From: a virus
Length of the DNA: 36,275 bases
IMG/VR virus record: IMGVR_UViG_3300037234_000412
Location: 1-36,275 of that record
Strand: one strand, 5' to 3'
This document shows positions 21,715-30,202 of the stretch, in pieces. Position 1 is the first letter of the stretch. Each line of letters starts with the position of its first letter. Made by a program: the position numbers and the translations under genes. The notes under the pieces are model-generated. The model was not told the DNA's origin. It saw only the letters and a program-made list of their open reading frames with translations, and did not search any database.

Positions 21715-24700
21715 TACGCTACACTCACCCCACCTTGTATATTATCTGTTGTTATTCGTATATCTCCATCTTCTATTCCATCGTTAATAATGTCAAGGAT
21801 GGTTTCTTTTCCTATTTGAATAGTTATGTTTTGACTATTGCCACCTTCACCTCTTGGCTTAACTGTCACTTGTTCGCCCTGAGATACATTTAAGCCGACA
21901 TTATCAGCACCTGAGTTATTGTTATTAGTTGGGACAGTAAAACCGCCTAAAGGGGTTCCTGTTTGTGCTGATGGTATTGGAGTAGATTCGAGTTGAGATA
22001 ATAACCCAGTATACAAAGATCTTACTTCTGCATGTAATGGGTTTAAATTCCCTGCTACATCATACACTGGAACCTCTGATATAGCTCTTAATTGCTCTAT
22101 CTTAGTTCTTGATATAGCTAAATCACGTGAGTATATTGCTTTCTCTCGTTCAAAAGCTCTCACATTAGCTTCGTAAGCTTCTTTAGCTTCTGCTTGTTGT
22201 GCTAATGAAGACTCTTTGATATTTACAATTTTTTCTTCATTACGTAACGTCTGAACTAATTCAAGATCACCAGCCGTTTGGGCTTCTGCTATCTCTCGGT
22301 TTATTCTCTCTGTTTCTGTTTCTGCTATTACTCCAGATGCTTTTAAGTTTGCTTGCTCTTTAGCTGTTAAGCCATTAACATACAACTTTATTTTATCATT
22401 TTCTAAATCTTTTAAACCTTGTATTTCATCTTTATACTCTTCATCAAGTAATGCTTTCCGTCTATTAAACTCCTCGTTATCAAATTGTTCTTGAAGATTA
22501 AGTTTTTCGGTCAAATATTTTTCATCAGAATCAATTTTCATCTTAGCAATTCTTTTAATTCTCTGCTGTTCTTCTGACTCTATTTCATCGTTTAAGCCTG
22601 ACATTCCTTTAACAAAGCCTTCCCATAAGCCTTCCCACCATTTTTGATTGCCTATATTTTTTACGGCTGCTATTACATCGTCCATTGCCACTTTGACAGA
22701 CTCTCCTAAAGCTTCGCCCATTTCATCACCAGAACCACTAAAAATATCTATCATAACACCAATAGCGTTTAATGCTACGGCTGCAATCTCTAGCTCGACC
22801 ATTCCTGTAGATTCACCAATCATACCAACAAACTCGCCGTATGCACCAACAGATATTTCAAGCTGTCCATCTGCTAGTTTTTGAGCTTGGCTTAGTGCCA
22901 TATCTGTAAAGTCTAATACCTGTTGTACTTCTGCGTCATTTGCTGCTTTCTTTGCTTCTTTTTCTATTACTAGATTATCTTGTAAAACTTTTAGCTTGTC
23001 GGCTTCTGCTTTCTTAAAGTCTTGTACGTTTTGATTTATTGCATCCGTTCTTTCTTGAGCAACAGCGTCCTGTTTATCCTGTAATATTCTAATAGCTGCT
23101 AATTGATCGTCTTTAAGTTCACCTTCTCTTAGTGCTAATGTAGAAATGAAATCAATTTGTTCTTGGATTATCTCAATCTCGTCTTTTTTAGTACCTAAAA
23201 TACTTTGGACTGCTTCATTTTGATCTACATATGATTTAAGTATTGCGTCTGATGATTCCTTTTCTTTTATTATTTTCTCTGCTAATAATCTAGCTTCCTC
23301 TTTTTCTTTGTCAATAAGGTCTTGCTTTGCTTTAATCTCTAAACGAATAGCACTTTCAATCCTTCTAGCAACTTGGTTTTGCTCATATAATACTTCCAGC
23401 TGTTCTTGCCATTTCTTTCTAAATTTATCATTTGTTGCCCTTGAATACATATCTTCTAGTTTATCAATCTCAACTGAGTTTTCAGCTATTTGTCTTTTAA
23501 CTACAGATAATTTATCGGCTGTTTCAATAGTCCCATCTTTAAAAGCATCCTGTATTCTTTTACTTTCTTTAAACTTACTAATCATTCCTGTTTGTGCTTC
23601 AATTAGTCCTAGTGTTGCGACTGTTAATGTAGCTATTGCAGCAGCAGCAAACACGGCTGGATTAGCTGCCATTGCTAGGTTTAAAGCTTTAACGGCTTTA
23701 GTTAGTGTTGATATAACCATTGCCCCTTTTGTTGCTACAGTGAATGTTATTAGACCAGCAGCTACAGATGAAGTAACTACAGCTATAGTTTTGAGTACTT
23801 CTTCTAGGTTGTCACCTTCTGCTATAAAATCAGCAACTTTATTTACAGAATCTGTCATCGCTGGTAGTAATTTTCCAGCTAGTTCTGATCTAACCCCTAT
23901 AAATGCTTGTGCTATATTTCTTTGAGCATCAACAAAGTCCTCCGATTGTCTTGCTACATCTTCAGATATTAAACCGTATCTTGATGCTTCATCTCTTAAT
24001 TTTTGTATTCCCTCAGCACCTTCATTAGCAAATAATATTAAATCTTGACCAGCTCGACCAAATGCAGCTTGCGACAATGCAGCCTTATCGAATTGTGTTG
24101 GAGCTTTTGCAATTGCATCAATAAGCAGATTAAAAGCTTCCTCTGAGTCTGTAGTACTTAATAATTGCTCTTTCAATGCTACATCTGATTTATTTAAAAA
24201 GGTTGTAAGTGTTCCTGTACCAACTTGCAAATCACCAATATTCCTATTTAATTTTTGAAATAGTCCTGATAAATTATTAGCTGGTAATCCTGTTCTTTCA
24301 GCTGCAAAACTTAACTCCTGTAAAGCTTCAACACTTACTCCGACCTTACGTGATGTTTTTGCTAGATCATCACCCATTTTTGATATGTCTATTGTTGATT
24401 TTACCATAGCAACACCAACCGCAATAGCTGCAATACCTATAGCTTTTAATGCTATGGTTGCATTTTTTGATGCTGATTCCATAGCCTTTGTTTTCTGAGT
24501 TGTTTCGTCGTATTCTTTTTGTAATCTATTATATTCTTCGTTTAATTTTTGTATGCTTTTATCTTGTGGGTCTAATCCGTTTCTGATTAAAGATATTGAT
24601 TGCCTTTCTAATGCTTTCTGTTGAGCAATGATTGCTTGAGTATCTGTTTTATTAGCTCTCATTCCAGCACCAAGTCTTCTATTTTTATCAATGAACTTAT

Positions 24701-24836
24701 CTATTGATTCACCTTTAAAACTCTTCTGATACTTCTCTACTTGCTTTCTTTGAGACTCTGTTAGAGTTCCAAACTTTTTTAAATCTTTAGAAGCCTGATC
24801 AAAATCACTTTTTATCTTTAAGTTAATACTAGCCAT
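21714..24836 (-). CDS. Tape measure protein
   Basis: 1040 residues from ATG 24836, with GGAG 11 bases ahead; a TTG at 24872 lacks a ribosome site. Long helical protein with coiled coils and Glu/Lys/Gln-rich stretches. A hydrophobic pair occurs in the middle third (TIAVVTSSVAAGLITF and a later Ala-rich helix), as in TMPs that insert in the membrane during DNA entry. Its length sets tail length. It starts inside the gpT-like frame's end, the classic order GT then H. Confidence 0.9.
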   Translation of the reverse strand: MASINLKIKSDFDQASKDLKKFGTLTESQRKQVEKYQKSFKGESIDKFIDKNRRLGAGMRANKTDTQAIIAQQKALERQSISLIRNGLDPQDKSIQKLNEEYNRLQKEYDETTQKTKAMESASKNATIALKAIGIAAIAVGVAMVKSTIDISKMGDDLAKTSRKVGVSVEALQELSFAAERTGLPANNLSGLFQKLNRNIGDLQVGTGTLTTFLNKSDVALKEQLLSTTDSEEAFNLLIDAIAKAPTQFDKAALSQAAFGRAGQDLILFANEGAEGIQKLRDEASRYGLISEDVARQSEDFVDAQRNIAQAFIGVRSELAGKLLPAMTDSVNKVADFIAEGDNLEEVLKTIAVVTSSVAAGLITFTVATKGAMVISTLTKAVKALNLAMAANPAVFAAAAIATLTVATLGLIEAQTGMISKFKESKRIQDAFKDGTIETADKLSVVKRQIAENSVEIDKLEDMYSRATNDKFRKKWQEQLEVLYEQNQVARRIESAIRLEIKAKQDLIDKEKEEARLLAEKIIKEKESSDAILKSYVDQNEAVQSILGTKKDEIEIIQEQIDFISTLALREGELKDDQLAAIRILQDKQDAVAQERTDAINQNVQDFKKAEADKLKVLQDNLVIEKEAKKAANDAEVQQVLDFTDMALSQAQKLADGQLEISVGAYGEFVGMIGESTGMVELEIAAVALNAIGVMIDIFSGSGDEMGEALGESVKVAMDDVIAAVKNIGNQKWWEGLWEGFVKGMSGLNDEIESEEQQRIKRIAKMKIDSDEKYLTEKLNLQEQFDNEEFNRRKALLDEEYKDEIQGLKDLENDKIKLYVNGLTAKEQANLKASGVIAETETERINREIAEAQTAGDLELVQTLRNEEKIVNIKESSLAQQAEAKEAYEANVRAFEREKAIYSRDLAISRTKIEQLRAISEVPVYDVAGNLNPLHAEVRSLYTGLLSQLESTPIPSAQTGTPLGGFTVPTNNNNSGADNVGLNVSQGEQVTVKPRGEGGNSQNITIQIGKETILDIINDGIEDGDIRITTDNIQGGVSVA

Positions 24837-25227
24837 TTCTGAACCGACTCCTTTTTTCTTGGTAAAATTCAATGCTTTTCTGCATATTATTAAAGTACTT
24901 TAAAAAATCCAATGTCCAAGGCAATTCATCAAGTGTACCTTTTCCATGGGGTAACATATTAAAATGATGCCAATTTTCCCAAATGTTATAGTAATAATAA
25001 TAAGCTCTGTATAACTCTGTCACATTATCAAACTTGATTCTATTGTCGTCTGAATCAAATATCATAAACGACTCGTTATTCCTAAACTTTTTAATATTAC
25101 CAGAAGTAATAAAATAACCTCCGGCTAATTCTTCTATATCATCCTCGAAAAGAGCATCATTATATACCGACTCGTCAAAATCTCCGTACTGAAGACAAAA
25201 GATTATTCCGAGTCGTTGCCTTCCCCC
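24829..25227 (-). CDS. gpT-like extension, made by -1 frameshift
   Basis: The -1 frame is open from 25239 to its stop at 24829, giving about 133 residues if entered at the GGGGG run. It holds a helical, aromatic-rich protein (AYYYYYNIWENWHHFNMLP). The only ATG in frame (25065) has no good ribosome site and would cut off half the frame, so translation through a slip from the 25604 gene is favoured. Lambda gpGT is the model: an assembly chaperone binding the tape measure. Confidence 0.65.
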   Translation of the reverse strand, partial: GGRQRLGIIFCLQYGDFDESVYNDALFEDDIEELAGGYFITSGNIKKFRNNESFMIFDSDDNRIKFDNVTELYRAYYYYYNIWENWHHFNMLPHGKGTLDELPWTLDFLKYFNNMQKSIEFYQEKRSRFRNG

Positions 25228-25604
25228 TTGTCCAGTTCCTCAACTGTTTCAAGTAGGTAAGTTCTGATTTCAACTACCAATGATTCTAGCTCTGTAGCTG
25301 TTGTTTTCGATAGTGCTGAACCATTTTCAATAACTTCTTCACCAACAACATTCATGTCCTTATCAACCTTTTCTACCTCAATATTTTTCAGCCCGCCGAT
25401 AAAATTTTTAAGAACATAAGAGTTATCATAATTGATAATAATATTACCAACAGCATCATACTTAAAGGCTTTAATCTTTCCTAAATCCTCGATGCTTGGA
25501 AACTTCTTAATATTAACAACAATTTGCTCTTTGTCTGCTAAATCCTTGTTACCCTCAAAATCAGGTATAAACTTTTTCTCTTTTACTAGTGATCTTATTT
25601 TCAT
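25203..25604 (-). CDS. Tail assembly chaperone, gpG-like
   Basis: 133 residues, RBS AGGGGA before ATG 25604. Acidic helical second half, Lys-rich start. It lies between the tube and tape-measure genes, where lambda G lies. Its last nine codons follow a GGGGG run where a -1 slip would lead into the T-like frame. No direct sequence signature; call rests on position and frameshift. Confidence 0.65.
   Translation of the reverse strand: MKIRSLVKEKKFIPDFEGNKDLADKEQIVVNIKKFPSIEDLGKIKAFKYDAVGNIIINYDNSYVLKNFIGGLKNIEVEKVDKDMNVVGEEVIENGSALSKTTATELESLVVEIRTYLLETVEELDKGEGNDSE
25221..25227 (-). other. Slippery heptamer for -1 frameshift
   Basis: GGGGGAA on the minus strand, zero frame GGG GAA. A -1 slip keeps Gly-GGG pairing in the P site. 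It is the only homopolymer run within the 34 bases between the -1 frame stop (25240-25242) and the zero-frame stop (25203-25205), where any such slip must happen. Confidence 0.6.
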
Positions 25605-25621
25605 CTTTTCCCCTTTTATTT

Positions 25622-26311
25622 CTAAAGAACTGTTTCAGTTCCGTTAGTTACTCTTGTATAAATGCTTGCAGCACCTTCACCCTTTGCCCATCCAAAATCG
25701 AACGGCTGTGCAGCTTTTAAAGGTTTATCCATAGTTGTAGAATTAAGAATAGCTGGTACAAATAACCATTGCTGTTTCATTCCAACATCTGTTTGATCTG
25801 AGTTCATAAGAATAGCTAAAAAGATATTTGTATCATCAATCTCAGTAAGATTGTAAACACCAGCACCGTCATCATCTTGCATACTAAAGAACTTACCTAA
25901 GTATTCCTTTTGAGTTGCTGCCATGCTTCCATCAATATCATCTAATTTAAAGAATCCACTTGCGGAACCTGATAAATCAGTAAAACCATCTGTAATCATT
26001 TGGTTGTAACCTTCAGAACAATCATCGGTTGTATCTATAGTACCCTTTGCACCTGATATAGAAGTATCGACTTTACATATTTGATCAAAAGTTACAGGGT
26101 AAACATCATCACCTACTATTGGAGTTAATGTAGCACCACCAGTTTTAAACATATATCCAGCTTTAAAAGGTAGAACACTTGCCGTCGCTGCTTTGGACGA
26201 TATAAAAAACCATGAGTCTGTATCTAGTACTTCGATACCATCACCAACCGCCAAAACACCTAAAACTCTATTGAAAAGCTTTGCAACTTTTCCGGATTTA
26301 CTTTTTAACAC
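25622..26311 (-). CDS. Major tail tube protein
   Basis: 229 residues from GTG 26311, with GGAGG six bases ahead. Beta- and Gly/Asp/Thr-rich (GYMFKTGGATLTPIVGDDVYPV), length and position right for a siphophage tube protein (lambda V place). No family signature certain. Confidence 0.65.
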   Translation of the reverse strand: MLKSKSGKVAKLFNRVLGVLAVGDGIEVLDTDSWFFISSKAATASVLPFKAGYMFKTGGATLTPIVGDDVYPVTFDQICKVDTSISGAKGTIDTTDDCSEGYNQMITDGFTDLSGSASGFFKLDDIDGSMAATQKEYLGKFFSMQDDDGAGVYNLTEIDDTNIFLAILMNSDQTDVGMKQQWLFVPAILNSTTMDKPLKAAQPFDFGWAKGEGAASIYTRVTNGTETVL

Positions 26312-26411
26312 TTTCTACCTCCGTAGGTTTCTTTTTATTTTTAAGTAAGCCTTTTTCTTTAGCTTCCTTCATTGCTTTATTTGTATCGTACTTGGTTTTT
26401 TTACCAGCCAT
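26298..26411 (-). CDS. 37-residue basic mini-protein
   Basis: Lys-rich (MAGKKTKYDTNKAMKEAKEK). RBS GAGGAG; overlaps the tube gene by 14 bases. Function unknown. Confidence 0.45.
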   Translation of the reverse strand: MAGKKTKYDTNKAMKEAKEKGLLKNKKKPTEVESVKK

Positions 26412-26825
26412 TTAATACTCCTCACAATCGTCTAGCTCATGGCTAAACTCTAATTGAAAAAATACAAAACTAGAATTGACATTATCGTCTATAGGGAAAA
26501 AATCACCTACTAATTTTGTTCTAATTGTATATCCTAATAATTCTGGTGTTATGTTATCGTTTATATAATCCCTGATAACATCATAATAGTCAATGTACTC
26601 ATTTATTACTTTGTATAGCTGACATTTAATAATAAATAAGGTTGATGCTTTTTCGTTTACATCTCCATCAGTTGCAGCTAACACACATAACTCTTTTTTA
26701 TCGGATCTTTTTACATTACCATTATTATACTCATCAAAGTTATCTAAACTAGCAGTACTTAAAAGAGCTGGTAAATCTGCACTAAACATATCAACAAGTA
26801 ATTGCATTTTATCTTTAAGCTTCAA
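26412..26825 (-). CDS. Tail terminator-like protein
   Basis: 137 residues, acidic, alpha/beta, overlaps the next upstream gene by 11 bases. It lies between head-tail genes and the tube, the lambda U place. The family match is by order rather than motif. Confidence 0.5.
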   Translation of the reverse strand: MKLKDKMQLLVDMFSADLPALLSTASLDNFDEYNNGNVKRSDKKELCVLAATDGDVNEKASTLFIIKCQLYKVINEYIDYYDVIRDYINDNITPELLGYTIRTKLVGDFFPIDDNVNSSFVFFQLEFSHELDDCEEY

Positions 26826-27237
26826 TTTTATTCAACTCCTTTTGTAGTATTCTGTTTTCAAAGTCCTTTGCATAACCTGGTAATCCACTTGTAACATCCT
26901 GTTTTAATTTTCTGGTAATAACATACTTTCCAGCTTCTTTGGTTCCATCTCTTAAAGTTCTTCCAGTTTCAAAAAATCTCATGATAGGACTATATATTTT
27001 TGTTTCAGTTTGTCTTTTGTTAACATCTGAATAAATAATATACTGATTCCTTGAGTTTTTCGGAAACAAGGAAGGATTTATATTAAGCTCTTGACCTTTA
27101 AAATAACGCTCATAAAGCGTACTCCTAGCCTTTGAACCAATATAAGATAAATACTTACCATTAAAATCAGGAAGTGCCGTTGCTAGTTCTCTAATCCATT
27201 TAAAATTGAAATCTAAATCAGCAGTTAAACCAGCCAT
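26815..27237 (-). CDS. Minor tail / head-tail protein, gpZ-like
   Basis: 140 residues. The order RELATALPDFNGKY... then PIMRFFETGRTLRDGTKEAG recalls gpZ and HK97 gp10-type proteins that join tail to head, with the typical mid-protein E-x-G-T. Moderate confidence. Confidence 0.55.
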   Translation of the reverse strand: MAGLTADLDFNFKWIRELATALPDFNGKYLSYIGSKARSTLYERYFKGQELNINPSLFPKNSRNQYIIYSDVNKRQTETKIYSPIMRFFETGRTLRDGTKEAGKYVITRKLKQDVTSGLPGYAKDFENRILQKELNKIEA

Positions 27238-27539
27238 ATCATTGGGATTCCTTCTTCATCGATACCAAAAAACTTAAAAGTATATGGTGTACCGTTAGCC
27301 CTTTCAATTATGGTTGTTTGTTCTTCTATTCCATCGGGTCTAGTAGCAACCATAATTCTAGGACTAAGTTTTTTCTGAGTCGTGTTGCTCTGGTTATTAG
27401 ATTTATTCTCTATGTGAGATTCATCGAATACACCAAAGAAAGTACCACCATCGACAATGTTGAACTCTTCACTAGATGGAGATAGCTCCAACTGGTCTGA
27501 TTTGTGTTGATTCATTATGTCGAGAGTGGATTGACTCAT
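27225..27539 (-). CDS. Head-tail joining protein, gpFII-like
   Basis: 104 residues. Contains GGTFFGVFDESH, the shared GVFD stretch of gpFII-type attachment proteins, plus a beta end with PMIWLV. It sits in the FII place between capsid and Z. ATG 27539 directly follows the stop of the upstream gene. Confidence 0.6.
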   Translation of the reverse strand: MSQSTLDIMNQHKSDQLELSPSSEEFNIVDGGTFFGVFDESHIENKSNNQSNTTQKKLSPRIMVATRPDGIEEQTTIIERANGTPYTFKFFGIDEEGIPMIWLV

Positions 27540-27704
27540 TTATTTCTTTACTCCAACTTCTTTGCAATCAATTGCCCATGGACAAGTTCGGCATTTTTTT
27601 GCTTCTACTTTTCCCTTGCTAAAAGTCTCTTTATATTTTCCAAATGAATCAGGCTTTACTTTTCCTGATCTCTTTTCTACTTTCTTTATTTTTGCTTCAG
27701 CCAT
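27540..27704 (-). CDS. 54-residue basic Cys protein
   Basis: Lys-rich, ending CRTCPWAIDC, so three Cys. RBS AAGGGAG. Function unknown; position like lambda FI but no similarity seen. Confidence 0.5.
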   Translation of the reverse strand: MAEAKIKKVEKRSGKVKPDSFGKYKETFSKGKVEAKKCRTCPWAIDCKEVGVKK

Positions 27705-27716
27705 CTATAAACTCCC

Positions 27717-28790
27717 TTAACTAAATGTACCAGTTGATTTTGCAGTGTGATTTATATCACCTCTTAAAAACAAATGTCTTGTACTTGATCTAAGATTTTC
27801 TGATGGTGGGTTTTGCTCAATCCATGAATCAAAAGCAATTTCACCAGATACTCTATCTATTTTATTTCCGTTAGATGCAACAACATCAATACCTCTATAA
27901 ACAGTATAAGCCGGAGATACACCAGACCATGCACACATTACATCATCACCAATCCAAGGGGCAGCAGTTGCACCTTTATATGCAATGTAAGGAGTTCCAG
28001 GATTGTAAGTAAAAATATTTACAGCAGTAGAACTTCCAACAGGTCTATAGATTCCTAATAGTTTCAAACCTTGAACACCAGCCCATACAGGTGGTTTAAG
28101 ATTTTGTTGAACTAAAACGTTCGCTGCATTTGCTTGCATCTTAACTAAAACATTTGAATCTGACTCAAAAGCTACTTGCCAATTTTTACCAACTAGAAAA
28201 TTAACTTCCATCATTGGGCAACCCTTGGATTCAATTTGGTCTAAAACTTCTGTCATTGCTTCATCGATAGTTGCACCACCAGCAGTGAAGTCATAAGTTA
28301 AATTGTTTGCAACATCTCTTGCGTAAACTTCATCTAGACCAAGATCTGCAGCAGTAATTCCTTTTGCATAAAATGCACCATCAAGAATCATATCAATAGC
28401 CTGTTTATTCTTAGTCATTGTATGCCCTGTAGCATGGTTATTTAAAATCTTATTAGTTTTACGCATTTGAGCTTCATTAAAGCTTGCATTATCTCTTGTA
28501 CCTTCGACTGATTGATCTCTTAACTTTTCATCAATTGGAGTATACTCACTCGCTCTTGGTGGTTCAAAAAGAGTACCAGAACCAGCTTGATAAGGTCTAA
28601 GATGTGCTTGATTATCTTTACCTCTGTATGCAACCGCATAAGGAGAGTCTGTAAACTCATCTAAAAGTACAGTTGATGTATCGTCAATATCTACAGTAGG
28701 AAATAAGAACTTAAATATTTGTCCTGATTCCTGTAAAAACTTCTTTTCATAAAATAATTTACTTGTTCTAAGTAATAGTTCTAATGCCAT
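27717..28790 (-). CDS. Major capsid protein, lambda gpE-type
   Basis: 357 residues, close to lambda E (341). An HK97-fold head protein of the Phage_cap_E kind: RPYQAGSGTLFEPPRASEYTP near 65-85, an alpha-rich spine, and late GVSPAYTVYRGIDV. It directly follows the decoration protein gene, as in lambda. RBS GAGGG. Confidence 0.88.
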   Translation of the reverse strand: MALELLLRTSKLFYEKKFLQESGQIFKFLFPTVDIDDTSTVLLDEFTDSPYAVAYRGKDNQAHLRPYQAGSGTLFEPPRASEYTPIDEKLRDQSVEGTRDNASFNEAQMRKTNKILNNHATGHTMTKNKQAIDMILDGAFYAKGITAADLGLDEVYARDVANNLTYDFTAGGATIDEAMTEVLDQIESKGCPMMEVNFLVGKNWQVAFESDSNVLVKMQANAANVLVQQNLKPPVWAGVQGLKLLGIYRPVGSSTAVNIFTYNPGTPYIAYKGATAAPWIGDDVMCAWSGVSPAYTVYRGIDVVASNGNKIDRVSGEIAFDSWIEQNPPSENLRSSTRHLFLRGDINHTAKSTGTFS

Positions 28791-28793
28791 AAT

Positions 28794-29123
28794 CTACACC
28801 CTCTTTATGTCGAAACGTCTGTTTCTTCTAGTCGCTCTTTGAGCTTCTGTTAATGTTTTTGCAACATTTGAACCATCAACCAAACCTTCTGGATTTATTT
28901 CACCAGAAACAATGCAATCACGAAATCCAGCACCACCAAGAACTACTGATTCTTGATTAAAGATTGCTGCAACATTTGCATCTACTGCAAGTGGTTTATA
29001 TCCAGTTGTATCAAATTCTAATTCCATACCTCTATGATAAGTACCAGCTAACATTGGTAGTTGGTCTGTTGTTACTTTTCCAGCGATAAGTTTACCACCA
29101 TCACCGTATTCAATATCTGCCAT
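28794..29123 (-). CDS. Head decoration protein, gpD-type
   Basis: 109 residues. A Gly/Val-rich trimer-type protein; lines up with lambda D (GKVTTDQLPMLAGTYHRGMEL, then DCIVSGEINPEGL). It stabilises expanded capsids. RBS AAGGAG. Confidence 0.75.
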   Translation of the reverse strand: MADIEYGDGGKLIAGKVTTDQLPMLAGTYHRGMELEFDTTGYKPLAVDANVAAIFNQESVVLGGAGFRDCIVSGEINPEGLVDGSNVAKTLTEAQRATRRNRRFDIKRV

Positions 29124-29500
29124 TATTTATCTCCTTCAAGAAATTTGTCTACAGCATCTTCTGTTGCTTTGTTTTTAGCTTCTTCACTGTTTGGACTTGT
29201 AGGAACCTGATTAGTAGGTTCGATTGTTCCTAGATTCTGAGTTACAGTTTCACGAGCCTGGTTATTAACCTTGATCTCATTTACTGCATACTCTCCAGCT
29301 GTTAAACCATCTTTATACGCATTTAATACGTTCTCAGACACGTTACCACTTGCAAGGTTTAGAATCTCTTCCCCTCTTGCTCTCTCTTCTGCTACCGCAG
29401 CTTTAACACCCTCACCTACAGCGTTTTTAATAGCTTCTTTTTGCTCCGCCATTGCTTCAGGATTACTATTTAGATATTCCGTTAATGTCATCTTTGCCAT
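29123..29500 (-). CDS. Nested scaffold protein, Nu3-like
   Basis: In-frame ATG 29500 inside the protease gene, preceded by GAGGAGG at 11 bases. It would give a 125-residue helical, Ala/Glu-rich protein, the style of an internal scaffold. Lambda makes Nu3 this way inside gene C. Spacing is a little long. Confidence 0.45.
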   Translation of the reverse strand: MAKMTLTEYLNSNPEAMAEQKEAIKNAVGEGVKAAVAEERARGEEILNLASGNVSENVLNAYKDGLTAGEYAVNEIKVNNQARETVTQNLGTIEPTNQVPTSPNSEEAKNKATEDAVDKFLEGDK

Positions 29501-30202
29501 ATTGGATATATCCTCCTCTTTTATATTTCCATCACCGTTAGGCGGATTGGATTCGTTTTTAATTGGAGTATCATTTAGTTTCGCTACCCACTTGTTTAAA
29601 TCTTCTTTGTTGTCTACTTCTCGTATAAGGTTTTTAGCTTCTTCTATTTTAACCAAAACAACGTTTTTTGCAACTGGTTCAATTTTCTCTTCATTTGAAT
29701 CTGGAATTACTTCACTTGCAAATCCAGCGTCAACAATATTTTGACCACCAAATAACCATAATTCATTTTTCATATCTAATAGAGTTTCATCTACTGATTT
29801 TCCAGTTATCTTAGTATAAACATTTGCAATCAATCGATCTAGTCCATCTAATATCTCAGCCGTTAGCATCATATCATCAGAATTACCGACCGCAACATTC
29901 CACGCCTTATGGGTCATAAATGTTGTGTTTTCTCTAACCGATATATTTTTAGCACCTACAGCCATTGGAAAAGTTGACGCTGCACTTGCTGCCAATGCTC
30001 CATATTCAACAGTTAATGAGTTTGGATATTTTTTCATGTGGTCTGATATAAGGTTAAACAATCTATTAGCTACAAAACATGAACCACCTTCAGAGTCAAC
30101 AAATAAAGTTGCTTTCCCTCCATTTTTAGGAAGTTCATTTTTAAGCTTTTCAACTGTTATATCTATTCCAACTATTCCGTTTAATTCTATTCTTTTAGGC
30201 AT
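29123..30202 (-). CDS. Prohead protease, ClpP/S49 type, gpC-like
   Basis: 359 residues from ATG 30202 with AGGAG ahead. The ClpP fold is visible in the first 170 residues: DSEGG near 36, catalytic Ser73 in GALAASAAS, His98 in FMTHKA. It matures the prohead. The C-terminal half is the scaffold region. GTG at 30211 sits on the ribosome site and was not used. Confidence 0.85.
   Translation of the reverse strand: MPKRIELNGIVGIDITVEKLKNELPKNGGKATLFVDSEGGSCFVANRLFNLISDHMKKYPNSLTVEYGALAASAASTFPMAVGAKNISVRENTTFMTHKAWNVAVGNSDDMMLTAEILDGLDRLIANVYTKITGKSVDETLLDMKNELWLFGGQNIVDAGFASEVIPDSNEEKIEPVAKNVVLVKIEEAKNLIREVDNKEDLNKWVAKLNDTPIKNESNPPNGDGNIKEEDISNMAKMTLTEYLNSNPEAMAEQKEAIKNAVGEGVKAAVAEERARGEEILNLASGNVSENVLNAYKDGLTAGEYAVNEIKVNNQARETVTQNLGTIEPTNQVPTSPNSEEAKNKATEDAVDKFLEGDK

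Noticed and set aside
23308-23925. 205-codon plus-strand frame
   Set aside because: It lies wholly antisense to the tape measure gene, has Ser/Ala/Ile-rich mirror composition and no ribosome site.
29271-29744. 157-codon plus-strand frame
   Set aside because: Antisense shadow of the protease/scaffold gene.
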